A DNA stretch of 64,000 nucleotides from JAJECS01 sp965243625. GTDB lineage: Bacteria > Chloroflexota > UBA11872. Position 1 is the first letter of the stretch. The number at the start of each line of letters is the position of its first letter. The stretch spans positions 620,001-684,000 of the forward strand of contig CBDEVI010000002.1 in assembly GCA_965243625.1 (NCBI GenBank), given 5' to 3'. The notes under the pieces were generated by a model. The model was given only the letters and a program-made list of their open reading frames with translations, was not told where the DNA came from and made no database searches. A program made the position numbers and the translations under genes. This document shows, piece by piece, positions 16,964-25,924 of the stretch.

Positions 16964-18066
16964 TCCTCGCGGTATTGCCGCAGGGCGTCCCAGTTGAACT
17001 CGACGCCCAGGCCGGGCCCCTGGGGCAGCATCACGGTGCCGCGGTCGGTGAGCTCCAGCTTCTCGTGGAACATGACCTCGTTGAGGCCGGCCACGTTGGG
17101 GTTGTAGTACTCGAGAATCAGCGGGAATGGGAACGCGGCCAGCAGGTGGATGTGAATCTCCTGCAGGCCGTGCGGGGCGATGGGAATCTCGTAGGCCGAG
17201 GCCAGCGCGGCGACGCGGCGGTATTCGGTGATGCCGCCCAGGACCATCGCGTCGGGATTGGCGATGCGCACGGCGTCGGACTCGAACAGCTCGCGAAAGC
17301 CCCAGCGGGTGTACTCGTTCTCCCCGGCGGCGACGGGCACGCTGGACGAGTTGGCGACGGCGGCGCTGCCGGCCATGTTGTCGGGCGAGACGGGCTCCTC
17401 GAACCAGAAGGCGTCGTAGGACTCGAGGATGCGGGCCATGCGCACGGCGTCGGCCGTGACGTAGGCGTTGTTGGCGTCGACCAGCAGGTCCACCTCGTCG
17501 CCGATGGCGTCGCGCACGGCGGCCACGCGGCGCTCGTCCTCGCGCAGCGACACCGCGCCGATCTTCATCTTGACGGCGGTGGCGCCCTGCTCGACGTAGC
17601 CGAGCATCTCGTCCTGCAGCTCGGGAATGCCCTTGCCGGCTTCGTAGTAGCCGCCGGCGATGTAGGCGCGCACCTCGTCGGTGTAGCCGCCCAGCAGCCG
17701 GTAGAGCGGTTGCCCGACGGCGCGGGCCACGACGTCCCACAGGGCGATGTCGATGGCCGAGAGCGCCCGCGTGGTCAGGCCCTTGCGGCCGAAGATCTTG
17801 GGCTGGTAGAGCCGGTCCCAGATGCGCTCGACGTTGAACGGGTCCTCGCCGATGACGGCCTCGGACATGTTTTCGATGACGGTGACCAGCACGTCGCGTC
17901 CCGACGGCAGGCCCAGCCCGCCGCAAATGCCCACGCCCTCGATGCCCTCGTCGGTCTGGATGCGCACGACGACGTTCTTGGAGTGGGTGTAGGTGTACTT
18001 GCCGTTGGTGATCGGCGGGTCATGCGGCTTGGCGTAGACCTCGGCGGAAACGCGCGTCACCTTCAC
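16960..18066 (-). CDS. Enolase-superfamily sugar-acid dehydratase (mandelate racemase subgroup)
   Basis: 368 residues from GTG 18066 with CGAGGTG 7 bases upstream. A further 52 codons upstream are open but not gene-like. The catalytic base KxK is seen in AVKMKIG, metal ligands are Asp in LLVDANNAY, Glu in WFEEP and Glu in AAGENEY, and the His of the His/Asp dyad is in IAPHGLQE. This set is that of galactonate or mandelate racemase-type enzymes, which remove water from a sugar acid to give a 2-keto-3-deoxy acid. The exact acid is unknown. It is followed by the acetyltransferase and the HpcH-like protein. Confidence 0.9.
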   Translation of the reverse strand: MKVTRVSAEVYAKPHDPPITNGKYTYTHSKNVVVRIQTDEGIEGVGICGGLGLPSGRDVLVTVIENMSEAVIGEDPFNVERIWDRLYQPKIFGRKGLTTRALSAIDIALWDVVARAVGQPLYRLLGGYTDEVRAYIAGGYYEAGKGIPELQDEMLGYVEQGATAVKMKIGAVSLREDERRVAAVRDAIGDEVDLLVDANNAYVTADAVRMARILESYDAFWFEEPVSPDNMAGSAAVANSSSVPVAAGENEYTRWGFRELFESDAVRIANPDAMVLGGITEYRRVAALASAYEIPIAPHGLQEIHIHLLAAFPFPLILEYYNPNVAGLNEVMFHEKLELTDRGTVMLPQGPGLGVEFNWDALRQYREE

Positions 18067-18128
18067 GGGGCACCTCGGGCAGTCGTGGAGCGGGGATGTA
18101 TGCAGCAAACCATCGGCGGCGTCACGGG

Positions 18129-18842
18129 TCAACCGCTGGGCTGGGCGGCTCCGATGGAGAAGGTGATTCCGGCGTGGGCCACGCCGTCCACCAGGATCTG
18201 GACGAAATAGCGGCCAAGGCACTCGGTCTCGTCGATGTAGAACCCAAAGAAGCCGCGCCGCATGGGCGACCGGGCCGGCAGGGAGTAGCTCCCGCGGCAG
18301 CCTTCGTCGGCCCGCCAGGAGAAGCCGAGCTCGGCGCCGGCCCTGACGTTGAGGAACTCGACGGCGATGTAGACCCGCTGGTTGGGCTCGAAGGTGCTGG
18401 TTTCGCCCACGGGGCGTTGGAGGCCGTCCACTCCCTCGGCCGTGTCCACGCGACCCACGGCGGCTCGCGCATTGGGCGGGGGGACGATGGCGGTCGGAGT
18501 TCTGTTGGCGGATGGAGGCGGCGCGGTGGGCGCCGGGGTGGCGACCGGCGACGGGGTGGACGGCGGCGCGGCCGTCGGTGTGACGGGCGCGGTGGGCAGC
18601 GGCGTGGCGGTGCGAATCTGTGGCGACGCGGTTGGCGTCTGGCGGTTCGGCGTTTGCCGGGGCTCGGGCGTTGGCGCGGGCGTGGGGGGCGCGGTCGGTG
18701 CGACGGTGACCTCGACAACCGTCGGCGTCGGCGTCACCACCACCGGTTCGGCGACGACCTCGGAGTCACCGCAGGCGGCGAGCAGCCATGCCGTGACGCC
18801 CAGGATGATGATCGGCGCCAGCCGGGAGAGCCGTTTGCGCAT
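18129..18842 (-). CDS. Lipoprotein with Pro/Thr-rich linker
   Basis: 237 residues. The signal peptide MRKRLSRLAPIIILGV leads to a lipobox LLAAC, so C24 would be lipid-modified. Residues 33-120 are a low-complexity linker of Pro, Thr and Ala (PTPTVVEVTVAPTAPPTPAP and similar), typical of surface-exposed spacer regions. The last 110 residues form a compact beta-rich domain with two Cys (CRGSYSL and ECLGRYF) that could pair in a disulphide outside the cell. Function is unknown. The membrane anchor suggests a surface protein. Confidence 0.82.
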   Translation of the reverse strand: MRKRLSRLAPIIILGVTAWLLAACGDSEVVAEPVVVTPTPTVVEVTVAPTAPPTPAPTPEPRQTPNRQTPTASPQIRTATPLPTAPVTPTAAPPSTPSPVATPAPTAPPPSANRTPTAIVPPPNARAAVGRVDTAEGVDGLQRPVGETSTFEPNQRVYIAVEFLNVRAGAELGFSWRADEGCRGSYSLPARSPMRRGFFGFYIDETECLGRYFVQILVDGVAHAGITFSIGAAQPSG

Positions 18843-18974
18843 CGACCTCGCCTCTAGGCCGTGCCCCCGCCCACTGAATCGCGTGGACGGATTGCGGGAC
18901 AGGGAATGGCGCGGGTCGCATTACCGCGCGCCCGCTGAGTCTAGCAATCGCCAATGCCGCCTCGATGGAGGCGT

Positions 18975-19940
18975 TCAGCCCCCGAGCAGGGCCTGGAGAC
19001 GGTCAATCACCAGCCGCTGCGCGGCCTCGATCGGCTGCTGAATCGTGAGGCCGGCCGCGAGCTGGTGGCCGCCGCCGCCGTACTCCTCGGCGACTTCCCG
19101 GATCGGGCGACCGGTGGAACGCAGGCTGGCGCGAGTCCTCTCGGGGTCGAGCTCATAAAACACCGCCGCAATCTCCGCGCCCACGATCTCCTGCAGGGCA
19201 TTGGGCAGTCCGTGCGAGTAGTGCACGCTGGCGTCCACCGCGGCCGCCATGGCCTGGGTGACGCAGGTCCAGACGATGCGGCCGTCGGCCGTGGTCTGCA
19301 CCGCCGCCAGGGCGGCGCCGTAGAGGCGCGTGGCCGCGATGGTGCGCGCATTGAGCACGCGCCGCGGGAGGCCGTGCGTCGCGCCGCCGGCTTCCAGCAA
19401 GCCGGCCGCCGCCCGCAGGGTCCGGGGCGAGGTGTCGGCGATCTGGAACCCGAGCGTGTCGCCGACCAGGCCCGCCTGCAGATTGGTCGCCATGTCCGCC
19501 GTCAGCGGGATGCGGGCCTCCGTGAGCAGCCCCCACAAGACCTCGGCCGTGGCTGCGGCGGCGGTTTCCACGTAGTTGACGGCGCCGTAGTGCTGGTTGG
19601 AGTCGTGGTGGTCGATATTGACGACGGGCCGGCTGCTCAAGAGCGCGTCACGCACGCTCGGCTCGCCGCCCAGGAGCGCGGGGCTGGCGGTATCGACGAC
19701 GAAGATCACGTCGCGGTCCGCGGCCCCAAGCTCGGCGCTGAGGGGAATGACGGCGGCCGCGCCCGGAAGCTCGTTCAAGGGCGGGGCGATGCGGTCCGGA
19801 TGGTGGACGGCCAGCACCGCCTCCACGCCAAGCTGGGCAAAGGCGCCGCCGAGCGCCAGCGCGGAGCCCAGGCTGTCCGCGTCCGAATCCCGGTGCGACA
19901 GCACCAAGGGACGCCGCGCGCGATGAATGGCATCGATCAC
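18975..19940 (-). CDS. DHH/DHHA1 phosphoesterase (NrnA-like oligoribonuclease or PAP phosphatase)
   Basis: 321 residues. SHRDSDADSLGS (15-26) is motif I with His and two Asp metal ligands, VVDTAS (81-86) carries another, NIDHHDSN (108-115) is the DHH motif, and DTLGFQ follows. The C-terminal DHHA1 domain has GGGGHQLAAG, which binds substrate phosphates. The family degrades short RNA fragments or 3'-phosphoadenosine phosphate, and some members act on cyclic-dinucleotide products such as pApA, which fits with darA in this genome. The first in-frame start codon after an upstream TGA is GTG 19940. Confidence 0.9.
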   Translation of the reverse strand: MIDAIHRARRPLVLSHRDSDADSLGSALALGGAFAQLGVEAVLAVHHPDRIAPPLNELPGAAAVIPLSAELGAADRDVIFVVDTASPALLGGEPSVRDALLSSRPVVNIDHHDSNQHYGAVNYVETAAAATAEVLWGLLTEARIPLTADMATNLQAGLVGDTLGFQIADTSPRTLRAAAGLLEAGGATHGLPRRVLNARTIAATRLYGAALAAVQTTADGRIVWTCVTQAMAAAVDASVHYSHGLPNALQEIVGAEIAAVFYELDPERTRASLRSTGRPIREVAEEYGGGGHQLAAGLTIQQPIEAAQRLVIDRLQALLGG

Positions 19941-20160
19941 GCGGCGCCGCGCGGCCGGGAGGTCCGATTCCGTGCGAATGCGAGGCGGCTTTCAAGGGGC
20001 GCTGGGGCGGCGGATTATTTCACAGGCCGACGGTGTGCTTGGGTCGTGACGGCCAGGGGGCCGGCTCAGTGTGCCGGGCCGTTTCGCTCGCATGGTCTCC
20101 TGTCCCCGGCGTCCGGGCAGCCGCGGCTTGGTCTCCCGCGTCGGAAACCCTCGCGTAACC

Positions 20161-20204
20161 CCTCCGTCATTCCGGCGGAAGCCGGAATCCAGTCCGGTCG
20201 AACC
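20161..20204. repeat. Family A repeat, GGC variant
   Basis: CCTCCGTCATTCCGGCGGAA then GCCGGAATCCAGTCCGGTCG. The same as 13124-13168 apart from its end. Confidence 0.85.
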
Positions 20205-20227
20205 TTGGGCGCGCGGGGCACTTGGGG

Positions 20228-20251
20228 TAGGGGCGGGTCTCAGACCCGCCC
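20228..20251. repeat. Family D palindrome
   Basis: TAGGGGCGGGTCTCAGACCC followed by GCCC. Identical in its core to the copy inside the acetyltransferase gene at 3208-3231. Confidence 0.9.
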
Positions 20252-20283
20252 GTTTGGGGACACGCGCTCGCATCGGGAAGAGG

Positions 20284-20320
20284 GAAGGTCCCGACCTTGT
20301 CGAAGGGGCGATCGAACGGA
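20284..20320. repeat. Partial family C repeat
   Basis: ACCTTGTCGAAGGGGCGATC next to CGAACGG, matching the CTTGTCGAAGG and GGGGCGAACGG parts of complete copies. Confidence 0.5.
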
Positions 20321-20355
20321 CCGCGGCAATGCCGCTGGTCGCATCAATACCCTTG

Positions 20356-20892
20356 CTAGTGGCCCCGCGGCCTGGTCCAGACGGCGTCCGGACCCGCCAC
20401 TCGCGTGAGCTCCTCGCGACCCAGCCGGCGGTCAAGCTCGGCCAGCGTCGCGTCGTGGCCCGCCAGCGTCTCGCGTGGGGCAATGTCGGCAAGGGGAGCG
20501 ACCATGAACGGCCGCTCGGCGACGCGGGGGTGCGGAATGGACACGCGCCCGTTCGCGATCGCCAGCGCGCCCAGGCTCACAATGTCCACATCCAGCGGAC
20601 GCGGGCCGTAGGGAATGCCCGGCCGGCGCCCAGCGGCGAACTCCAGGCCCTTACCCCACATCAACAACCGCACCGGCCCCAGCGCGGTGGTAAGGCGCAG
20701 CGCCAGGTTCAGAAACGGCCCCTGGTGCACGTGCCCGGCCGGCGGCGACTCATAGACCGGCGACACGGCGTCGATGAATCCAACCATCCCCAACCCCGCC
20801 ACCGCGAAGCGCAAGTACCCCATCCTGTCGCCCAGGTTCGAGCCCAGGACCAGGAGGGCGGGGAGGGGGGTGTTAGGTGGATGTGGGGTCAT
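20356..20892 (-). CDS. folK: 6-hydroxymethyl-7,8-dihydropterin pyrophosphokinase (HPPK)
   Basis: 178 residues from ATG 20892. LLVLGSNLGDRMGYLRFA is the family start segment, SPVYESPPAG follows, and the signature RPLDVDIV near residue 98 holds the two Asp that bind Mg-ATP. IPHPRVAERPFMVAPLADIAP completes the fold. It transfers pyrophosphate to the pterin in folate synthesis. A stand-alone gene with a repeat-rich region on each side. No folB or folP is in the window. Confidence 0.94.
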   Translation of the reverse strand: MTPHPPNTPLPALLVLGSNLGDRMGYLRFAVAGLGMVGFIDAVSPVYESPPAGHVHQGPFLNLALRLTTALGPVRLLMWGKGLEFAAGRRPGIPYGPRPLDVDIVSLGALAIANGRVSIPHPRVAERPFMVAPLADIAPRETLAGHDATLAELDRRLGREELTRVAGPDAVWTRPRGH

Positions 20893-20930
20893 GCCACTCG
20901 GGTCCCGAGCGTCATCTGCGACCCACCTGA

Positions 20931-20966
20931 AATGTCATTCCGAACGGAGTGAGGAATCTACGGCCG
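20931..20966. repeat. Half of a family B repeat
   Basis: TGTCATTCCGAACGGAGTGAGGAATCTA: only the left arm of the family B unit, just upstream of the methyltransferase gene at 21064. Confidence 0.7.
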
Positions 20967-21063
20967 CTCCAAGTTGCCGGAACGCAGCCCAGCAGGCACA
21001 AACTCGCTACGATCAATGTTCGACCGCGCCGCGCCGTGTGAAATCGCGCACTGAGATGCTGCC

Positions 21064-24000
21064 GTGACCGCTCAAATTGACTTCGATGATCCCAGATTTG
21101 AGATAGCCGCTGGCGAGATCCTGCGACGGCACAACGCCGGTGAACCAGAGGCCAACATCACCAGCGCCGTACGTGACTTTCTTGTCCTCACCAGATTGGC
21201 CGAGAGTCACGAGATTGTCGAAGAAGCGCCGCCCGCCGCGGGGTCCGGCAGCGCCGTCGACCTGACCACGCTCAACACCTTCATCGAGTTTAAGCGCCGG
21301 GTCAGCGCCACCAGAGCGTTCGAGCCACGTCCCGACTACGTGCTTCAGCTCGACGACTACCTGGGGCAGTCGGAGGCTTCGGGCGCGAGCGTCCGCATGG
21401 GCATCCTCACCGATGGCAAGCACTGGTTGCTTAGATGGCCAAACGCCGGAGAAGTCAGAACTACCGCTCCATACGCCTTCACCCTTGAAAGCTCCGACGG
21501 CTGGCTTGGGCTCTATGAGTGGTTGCGTGATACGGCTCTGGCGACGGAACAGAATCGGCTTCCCACGCGGGAGATCATTGCCGAGGCGTTCGGGCCGAAC
21601 AGCCCGAGATACGAGCGGGACATCGCGGCCCTCAGGGGGATCTATCAAGCCGCCGCCGGCACCGAGACCGTAAGGGTCAAGCGCCGGCTGTGGCGCGATC
21701 TGTTGCTGGCGGCTCTCGGCGAGATCGCCAGGGACGACGCGGCGATGGACGACCTCTTCGTCCGCCATACCTACCTGAGTGCCGTGATCGGCATGGTGGT
21801 GCAGGCTTCCTTTGGCGTTGACATCTACCAGCTGGCGCGCAACGACCCGGACGACTTGCTACTGGGACGCCGCTTTCAGCAAGACACCGGGCTGTCGGGC
21901 ATCGTCGAGTCCGACTTCTTCGCCTGGCCGTTGGAGGTCGGCGGGCTGCCCTTGGTGAAGGCCGTGGCGGACCGCATCGCGCGCTTCGATTGGCGCAATG
22001 CTCCCGGCGACATCGCTGCCATCCTCTACGAGACGGTGATCCCGCCCGACGAGCGGCGGCAGCTGGGCGAGTACTACACCCCGCACTGGCTGGCGCGGAC
22101 CATGGTGCGAGAGGTGGTCACCGACCCGCTCAACCAGCATGTGCTGGACCCCGCCTGCGGCTCCGGGACCTTCATCGCCGAGGCCGTGGACCATTTCATC
22201 GCCGCCGCGGATACGCAGCTCGAACCCATCGCGGCACTTGACCGGCTGCGATCCTCTGTGACCGGCATCGACGTGCATCCAGTGGCTGTGCATCTTGCTC
22301 GCGCCGCGTGGGTTCTCGCAGCCCGGCCGGCCATCCAGGCCGCCGCGCGCGACGGCTACAACGATCCGATCTCGGTGCCGGTCTACCTCGGCGATGCGTT
22401 GCAGCTCCGCTTCCACGCCGGCGACCTGTTCGCTGAACATGAAGTGCGCATCGAGGTCGAGGATCAGCGGAATACGGCGCTGATCTTTCCAGTGAGCCTG
22501 GTCGAGCGCGCGAGCGACTTCGATGCGCTGATGAGCGATATCGGCGATGCCATCGAAGTCGGAGACGACCCCGACTTGGCCTTGGACGACCACCACGTTA
22601 CCGATCCCCGTGAGCGTCGAATGCTGGCGGAGACCATCGCAGCGATGGAGCGATTGCACGCCGAGGGCCGCAACCACATCTGGGCCTACTACACCCGCAA
22701 CCTCGTCCGCCCCGTCGCCTTGAGCCGCGCCAGAGTTGACGTGATTGTGGGCAATCCGCCCTGGCTCAGCTACCGCAACACGGCTAGCACCCTACGCGCC
22801 GAGTTGGAACGGCAGAGCAAGGACATCTACGGCATTTGGGCTGGGGGCCGATACGCCAACCGGCAAGATGTCGCCAGTCTCTTCTTTGCCCGGTGCACCG
22901 ACTTGTATCTGAAAGGCCACGGGCACATCGGCATGGTTATGCCTCATAGTGCCCTGCAGACAGGGCAACATGCGAAGTGGCGTACTGGGTCTTGGCGCGG
23001 GGCCAGCAATTCGATGGACCTGGCAGTGGATTTTGGCTACAAGACAGCTTGGGACTTGGAGGGACTGGAGCCAAACACGTTTTTCCCCGTCGCGGCGTCG
23101 GTGGTCTTTGCCGAACGCTTGGGCGTCGGTGACGCTGCACGACCCTTGACCGGCAAGGTCGAACGTTGGCTGGGCAAAGCCGGTGCGCCCGATGCCCGCA
23201 GGGTGCCAACCGCAATAGTCGATACCTCCGCAGGGGGTGACTCACCCTACGGCGGCTACTCCCGACAAGGGGCGACCATAGTTCCGCGCCGCCTCTTCCT
23301 AGCACTCGAAACCGAAAATCCGGCCATTGTTCACGCCGGCCAAACCGTCACCGTGGACCCGCGTCAAGGATCGCACGACAAGAGGCCGTGGCGGGACCTG
23401 GATCTATCCGCCATCACTGGCCAGACCATCGAGACCCAACACGTCTTCGACGTCCATTTGGGCGAGACCCTGGCTCCCTACCTAACTCTGAAGCCGCTTA
23501 TGGCCATACTGCCGTTGCACAAAGATGACCACACGATTCCGCTTGACCCGGATGGCGTGGGAGGGATTCGACTTGGTGGCTTAGGGCGGAGGATGCGTGG
23601 CCGCTGGCGGACCATTAACGATCTTTGGGAGGAGAACAAGGGGTCGACCAACAAGCTGAACCTCTCGGGACGATTGGATTACCATCGCGAGTTGTCAGCC
23701 CAGTTGGAATGGAAGCAGGATCCTGACGATAGAGTGGTCCGTGTCGTGTATACGCAGGCCGGTCAACCAACAGCAGCGGTGCTACGAGACGACGAAGCCA
23801 TAGTTGATACCAGGCTGTATTGGATTACTTGCCGGGACATGCACGAGGCCTACTACCTGCTCGCTATCATCAACAGCAATACGCTGGCAACTGCCGTCAA
23901 CAGGTTTACGACAGCGAATTGGGCAGGCAATACAAAAGACCTACATAAGCACCTTTGGAAGCTACCGATTCCTGAGTTCGACTCCGAAGACGCGGTCCAC

Positions 24001-24177
24001 AGGGCCGCCGCCAATGCTGGTTGGGCCGCAGAAGACGGTGCAAAGCGTGAACTTGACCGCCTTCGCACGGATCGCGACCGCGTCACCGTCACCATCGCCC
24101 GCCGAGAGTTGCGGAAGTGGCTGCGGGAATCTTCTGAGGGTGCGGCGGTCGAGGCGGCAGTCGAGCAATTGCTTTAG
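21064..24177 (+). CDS. Large N6-adenine DNA methyltransferase with nuclease-like N-terminus (type IIG-like)
   Basis: 1037 residues from GTG 21064. The N-terminal domain has D66 and E75-x-K77 in the segment VDLTTLNTFIEFKRR, spaced like a PD-(D/E)xK nuclease core, followed by MGILTDGKHWLLRW. The middle is a gamma-type N6-adenine methyltransferase: motif X EYYTPHWLA (336-344), motif I DPACGSGTF (362-370) and motif IV NPPW (564-567). From residue 600 on, the protein is consistent with target recognition and helical domains. Type IIG restriction enzymes and BREX PglX share this layout. It meets a minus-strand cassette tail to tail with 22 bases between. The nuclease activity is inferred from spacing only. 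Confidence 0.85.
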   Translation: MTAQIDFDDPRFEIAAGEILRRHNAGEPEANITSAVRDFLVLTRLAESHEIVEEAPPAAGSGSAVDLTTLNTFIEFKRRVSATRAFEPRPDYVLQLDDYLGQSEASGASVRMGILTDGKHWLLRWPNAGEVRTTAPYAFTLESSDGWLGLYEWLRDTALATEQNRLPTREIIAEAFGPNSPRYERDIAALRGIYQAAAGTETVRVKRRLWRDLLLAALGEIARDDAAMDDLFVRHTYLSAVIGMVVQASFGVDIYQLARNDPDDLLLGRRFQQDTGLSGIVESDFFAWPLEVGGLPLVKAVADRIARFDWRNAPGDIAAILYETVIPPDERRQLGEYYTPHWLARTMVREVVTDPLNQHVLDPACGSGTFIAEAVDHFIAAADTQLEPIAALDRLRSSVTGIDVHPVAVHLARAAWVLAARPAIQAAARDGYNDPISVPVYLGDALQLRFHAGDLFAEHEVRIEVEDQRNTALIFPVSLVERASDFDALMSDIGDAIEVGDDPDLALDDHHVTDPRERRMLAETIAAMERLHAEGRNHIWAYYTRNLVRPVALSRARVDVIVGNPPWLSYRNTASTLRAELERQSKDIYGIWAGGRYANRQDVASLFFARCTDLYLKGHGHIGMVMPHSALQTGQHAKWRTGSWRGASNSMDLAVDFGYKTAWDLEGLEPNTFFPVAASVVFAERLGVGDAARPLTGKVERWLGKAGAPDARRVPTAIVDTSAGGDSPYGGYSRQGATIVPRRLFLALETENPAIVHAGQTVTVDPRQGSHDKRPWRDLDLSAITGQTIETQHVFDVHLGETLAPYLTLKPLMAILPLHKDDHTIPLDPDGVGGIRLGGLGRRMRGRWRTINDLWEENKGSTNKLNLSGRLDYHRELSAQLEWKQDPDDRVVRVVYTQAGQPTAAVLRDDEAIVDTRLYWITCRDMHEAYYLLAIINSNTLATAVNRFTTANWAGNTKDLHKHLWKLPIPEFDSEDAVHRAAANAGWAAEDGAKRELDRLRTDRDRVTVTIARRELRKWLRESSEGAAVEAAVEQLL

Positions 24178-24199
24178 ACCGGCTAGCCTGGGCGCCCTA

Positions 24200-25423
24200 T
24201 CACTGCGGCACCTCGAAGACCAAGATCGTTAGCGTGATCTCCCGGTCGGGGTCGTCAGGGTGATCAAATATGTAACGAAATGCCGTCTCACCGCCATACG
24301 CTTCTTCCCGATTGTAGCTCCTGTGTTCCGGAACCGACTTCTTAATGGCCTGCAATACGGTGCTGAGCTTACGGTCTTTGTTGAATACCAGCAGAGCAGT
24401 CTTGGTATCCCTCCAAGTCGTATAGCCGAGCAGCTGATCGATGGAATCATCAAGGGCGGCCTGTCCATCCCAGAATTTGCATTCTGCCACGAAAAGATTC
24501 TTGCCTTCGTAGCGTATGAGGATATCCGACTTGCCGCTAAAGTTAAATGTCTCACCTGTCGCACCTCCTTCATATTGGCCGTTCAACTGGACCAAGAAGT
24601 GGTTTCGCAGGTGTTCTTCATGCATATCTTGAAATGCTGCCGGACTGCGCTCGATAACCTGGGACATGTTCATAATGATTTCAAGAATGTTATCGTATTC
24701 ATCTAACTCTAAAGTCGGCTCTGGGGTCCACGGTGAATCACCGGACGTGGGCATCTCTAGCTCACGCTTCCTGACCGGAACCACGAAGGTCATCGGGGCA
24801 TCATCTCGTCTGCGCAACTTGAATCCGAAACTCTCGCCAAGCTGCCGAGCTTTCATGATTCTTTTCCGGCGCTGTTCAATGCGTCCTCTCGCCTTTTGCT
24901 TGATTGACGAATTGAATTCCTGTACATCTTCTCCAACCCAGCCGAGATATCGTTGAATACTCAAGTGCAATGCATCGAATCGCTCCTTGAATCTTTCGCT
25001 GTCGCTGTCTGTGCCCTGGAATTCAATGACCACCTCGTGCTCACGTACCTCCGCCATTGGAGCGTTGTAGGTGAATCGTTGTGGCTGGTATTCAAATAAA
25101 ATCGGTGATCCGGTAAACGGTATGTGAAAGGTGAAGTACATGCCGTCAGTATAAGCAGGTCTGGTTCGGTCAAACACCGCATAGTCGAATCTATTGCTCA
25201 CGTCGACCTTAGTATCGCCTGAATCAATCGCGATTTCGTCGCCTTTGATCTTTGGTGCGTCGAGACTGAATTGCGAATGGAGATACTCAGCTAGTTGATC
25301 CGGGTTAGTGTTCATCAGTTGGTCGTCGGGTAATGAATCGATCTCGCTGTAAACCTCGTTTTCACGGCTACCTAGGAAATCTGCGAGTGAACTGCGGCTA
25401 AACAGGGCGCGTCCGTGGTTCAT
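24200..25423 (-). CDS. Putative PD-(D/E)xK nuclease, probable restriction or defence effector
   Basis: 407 residues from ATG 25423, whose ATGA overlaps the stop of the gene before it; a start at 25441 would overlap that gene more. The C-terminal domain has D300 in GKSDILIRYEG, then E314 and K316 in VAECKFWDG, followed by Q330 in IDQLLGYTTW. This is the PD-(D/E)xK layout D-x13-ExK with a glutamine in the next helix. The N-terminal 250 residues are unrecognised, with a coiled, basic stretch KARGRIEQRRKRIMKARQLG around 177-196. The coding region looks AT-richer than its neighbours, suggesting transfer. I know of no named family for it. Confidence 0.7.
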   Translation of the reverse strand: MNHGRALFSRSSLADFLGSRENEVYSEIDSLPDDQLMNTNPDQLAEYLHSQFSLDAPKIKGDEIAIDSGDTKVDVSNRFDYAVFDRTRPAYTDGMYFTFHIPFTGSPILFEYQPQRFTYNAPMAEVREHEVVIEFQGTDSDSERFKERFDALHLSIQRYLGWVGEDVQEFNSSIKQKARGRIEQRRKRIMKARQLGESFGFKLRRRDDAPMTFVVPVRKRELEMPTSGDSPWTPEPTLELDEYDNILEIIMNMSQVIERSPAAFQDMHEEHLRNHFLVQLNGQYEGGATGETFNFSGKSDILIRYEGKNLFVAECKFWDGQAALDDSIDQLLGYTTWRDTKTALLVFNKDRKLSTVLQAIKKSVPEHRSYNREEAYGGETAFRYIFDHPDDPDREITLTILVFEVPQ

Positions 25424-25752
25424 GGTGTGGTGGCGATCCAAATGCGGCGTGGATTGGTTGCGTGGTGCGCGTTAGGCAATTGCCGGAGCACGGCTCCGAC
25501 AAATGCGGAGCGGTAGCCAACGGCGTGAACGGTAATGGCGAGCTCGCGATCGGCGTAGAGCCTGTCGATTGCAGTCTGCAATTCGGCGATGTTCACCGGC
25601 CGGCCCTGAGGACTTCGCGTCGTGCCGACGAATACGTGGTCGTCCTCGAGGCGAATGATGCGATTGGGCTTGCCGGTGAGAGTTGGAATGGTCTTGCCGA
25701 TTAAGCCGGAAAGTACAGTCTTGGCGTCGGATGCCGGTCGGGCTTGCGGCAT
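25420..25752 (-). CDS. Small protein next to nuclease gene, unknown family
   Basis: 110 residues from ATG 25752. The core reads GKTIPTLTGKPNRII then FVGTTRSPQGRPVNI, and later VHAVGYRSAFVGAVLRQLPN. I have the impression that similar short domains occur beside or inside restriction endonucleases of actinobacteria, but I cannot verify that here. It would be a DNA-binding or specificity partner by analogy only. The stop overlaps the start of the nuclease gene by 4 bases, so the two are translationally coupled. Confidence 0.55.
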   Translation of the reverse strand: MPQARPASDAKTVLSGLIGKTIPTLTGKPNRIIRLEDDHVFVGTTRSPQGRPVNIAELQTAIDRLYADRELAITVHAVGYRSAFVGAVLRQLPNAHHATNPRRIWIATTP

Positions 25753-25924
25753 CTGTATTCCTAGGGCGATCGATTTTCGTCCAGCATGAACGATGATAGC
25801 CGTGGAAGCCCAATGACTTGTTCAATGTCCGGCGAATCAATGCCGACGGTCGGAAGGGCCGATGTTGGGGTAGTGTCCGGCTCTCGGATAATCGCAATAC
25901 GCGGATGTGCAGGCGGCCGCAAGG

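Larger units (their letters stand above)
19941..20355. other. Gene-free interval filled with repeats
   Basis: 415 bases between the DHH gene and folK. It holds a family A copy (20161-20204), a family D palindrome (20228-20251) and a partial family C copy (20284-20320). Open frames here are not gene-like. Confidence 0.65.

Noticed and set aside
16970..18210. Plus-strand open frame of 411 codons opposite the sugar-acid dehydratase
   Set aside because: Composition (Gly, His, Val, Asp runs) is that of a shadow; the dehydratase has all catalytic residues.
24178..24199. Shared terminator between the methyltransferase and nuclease genes
   Set aside because: Only 22 bases and no stem-loop that I can see.
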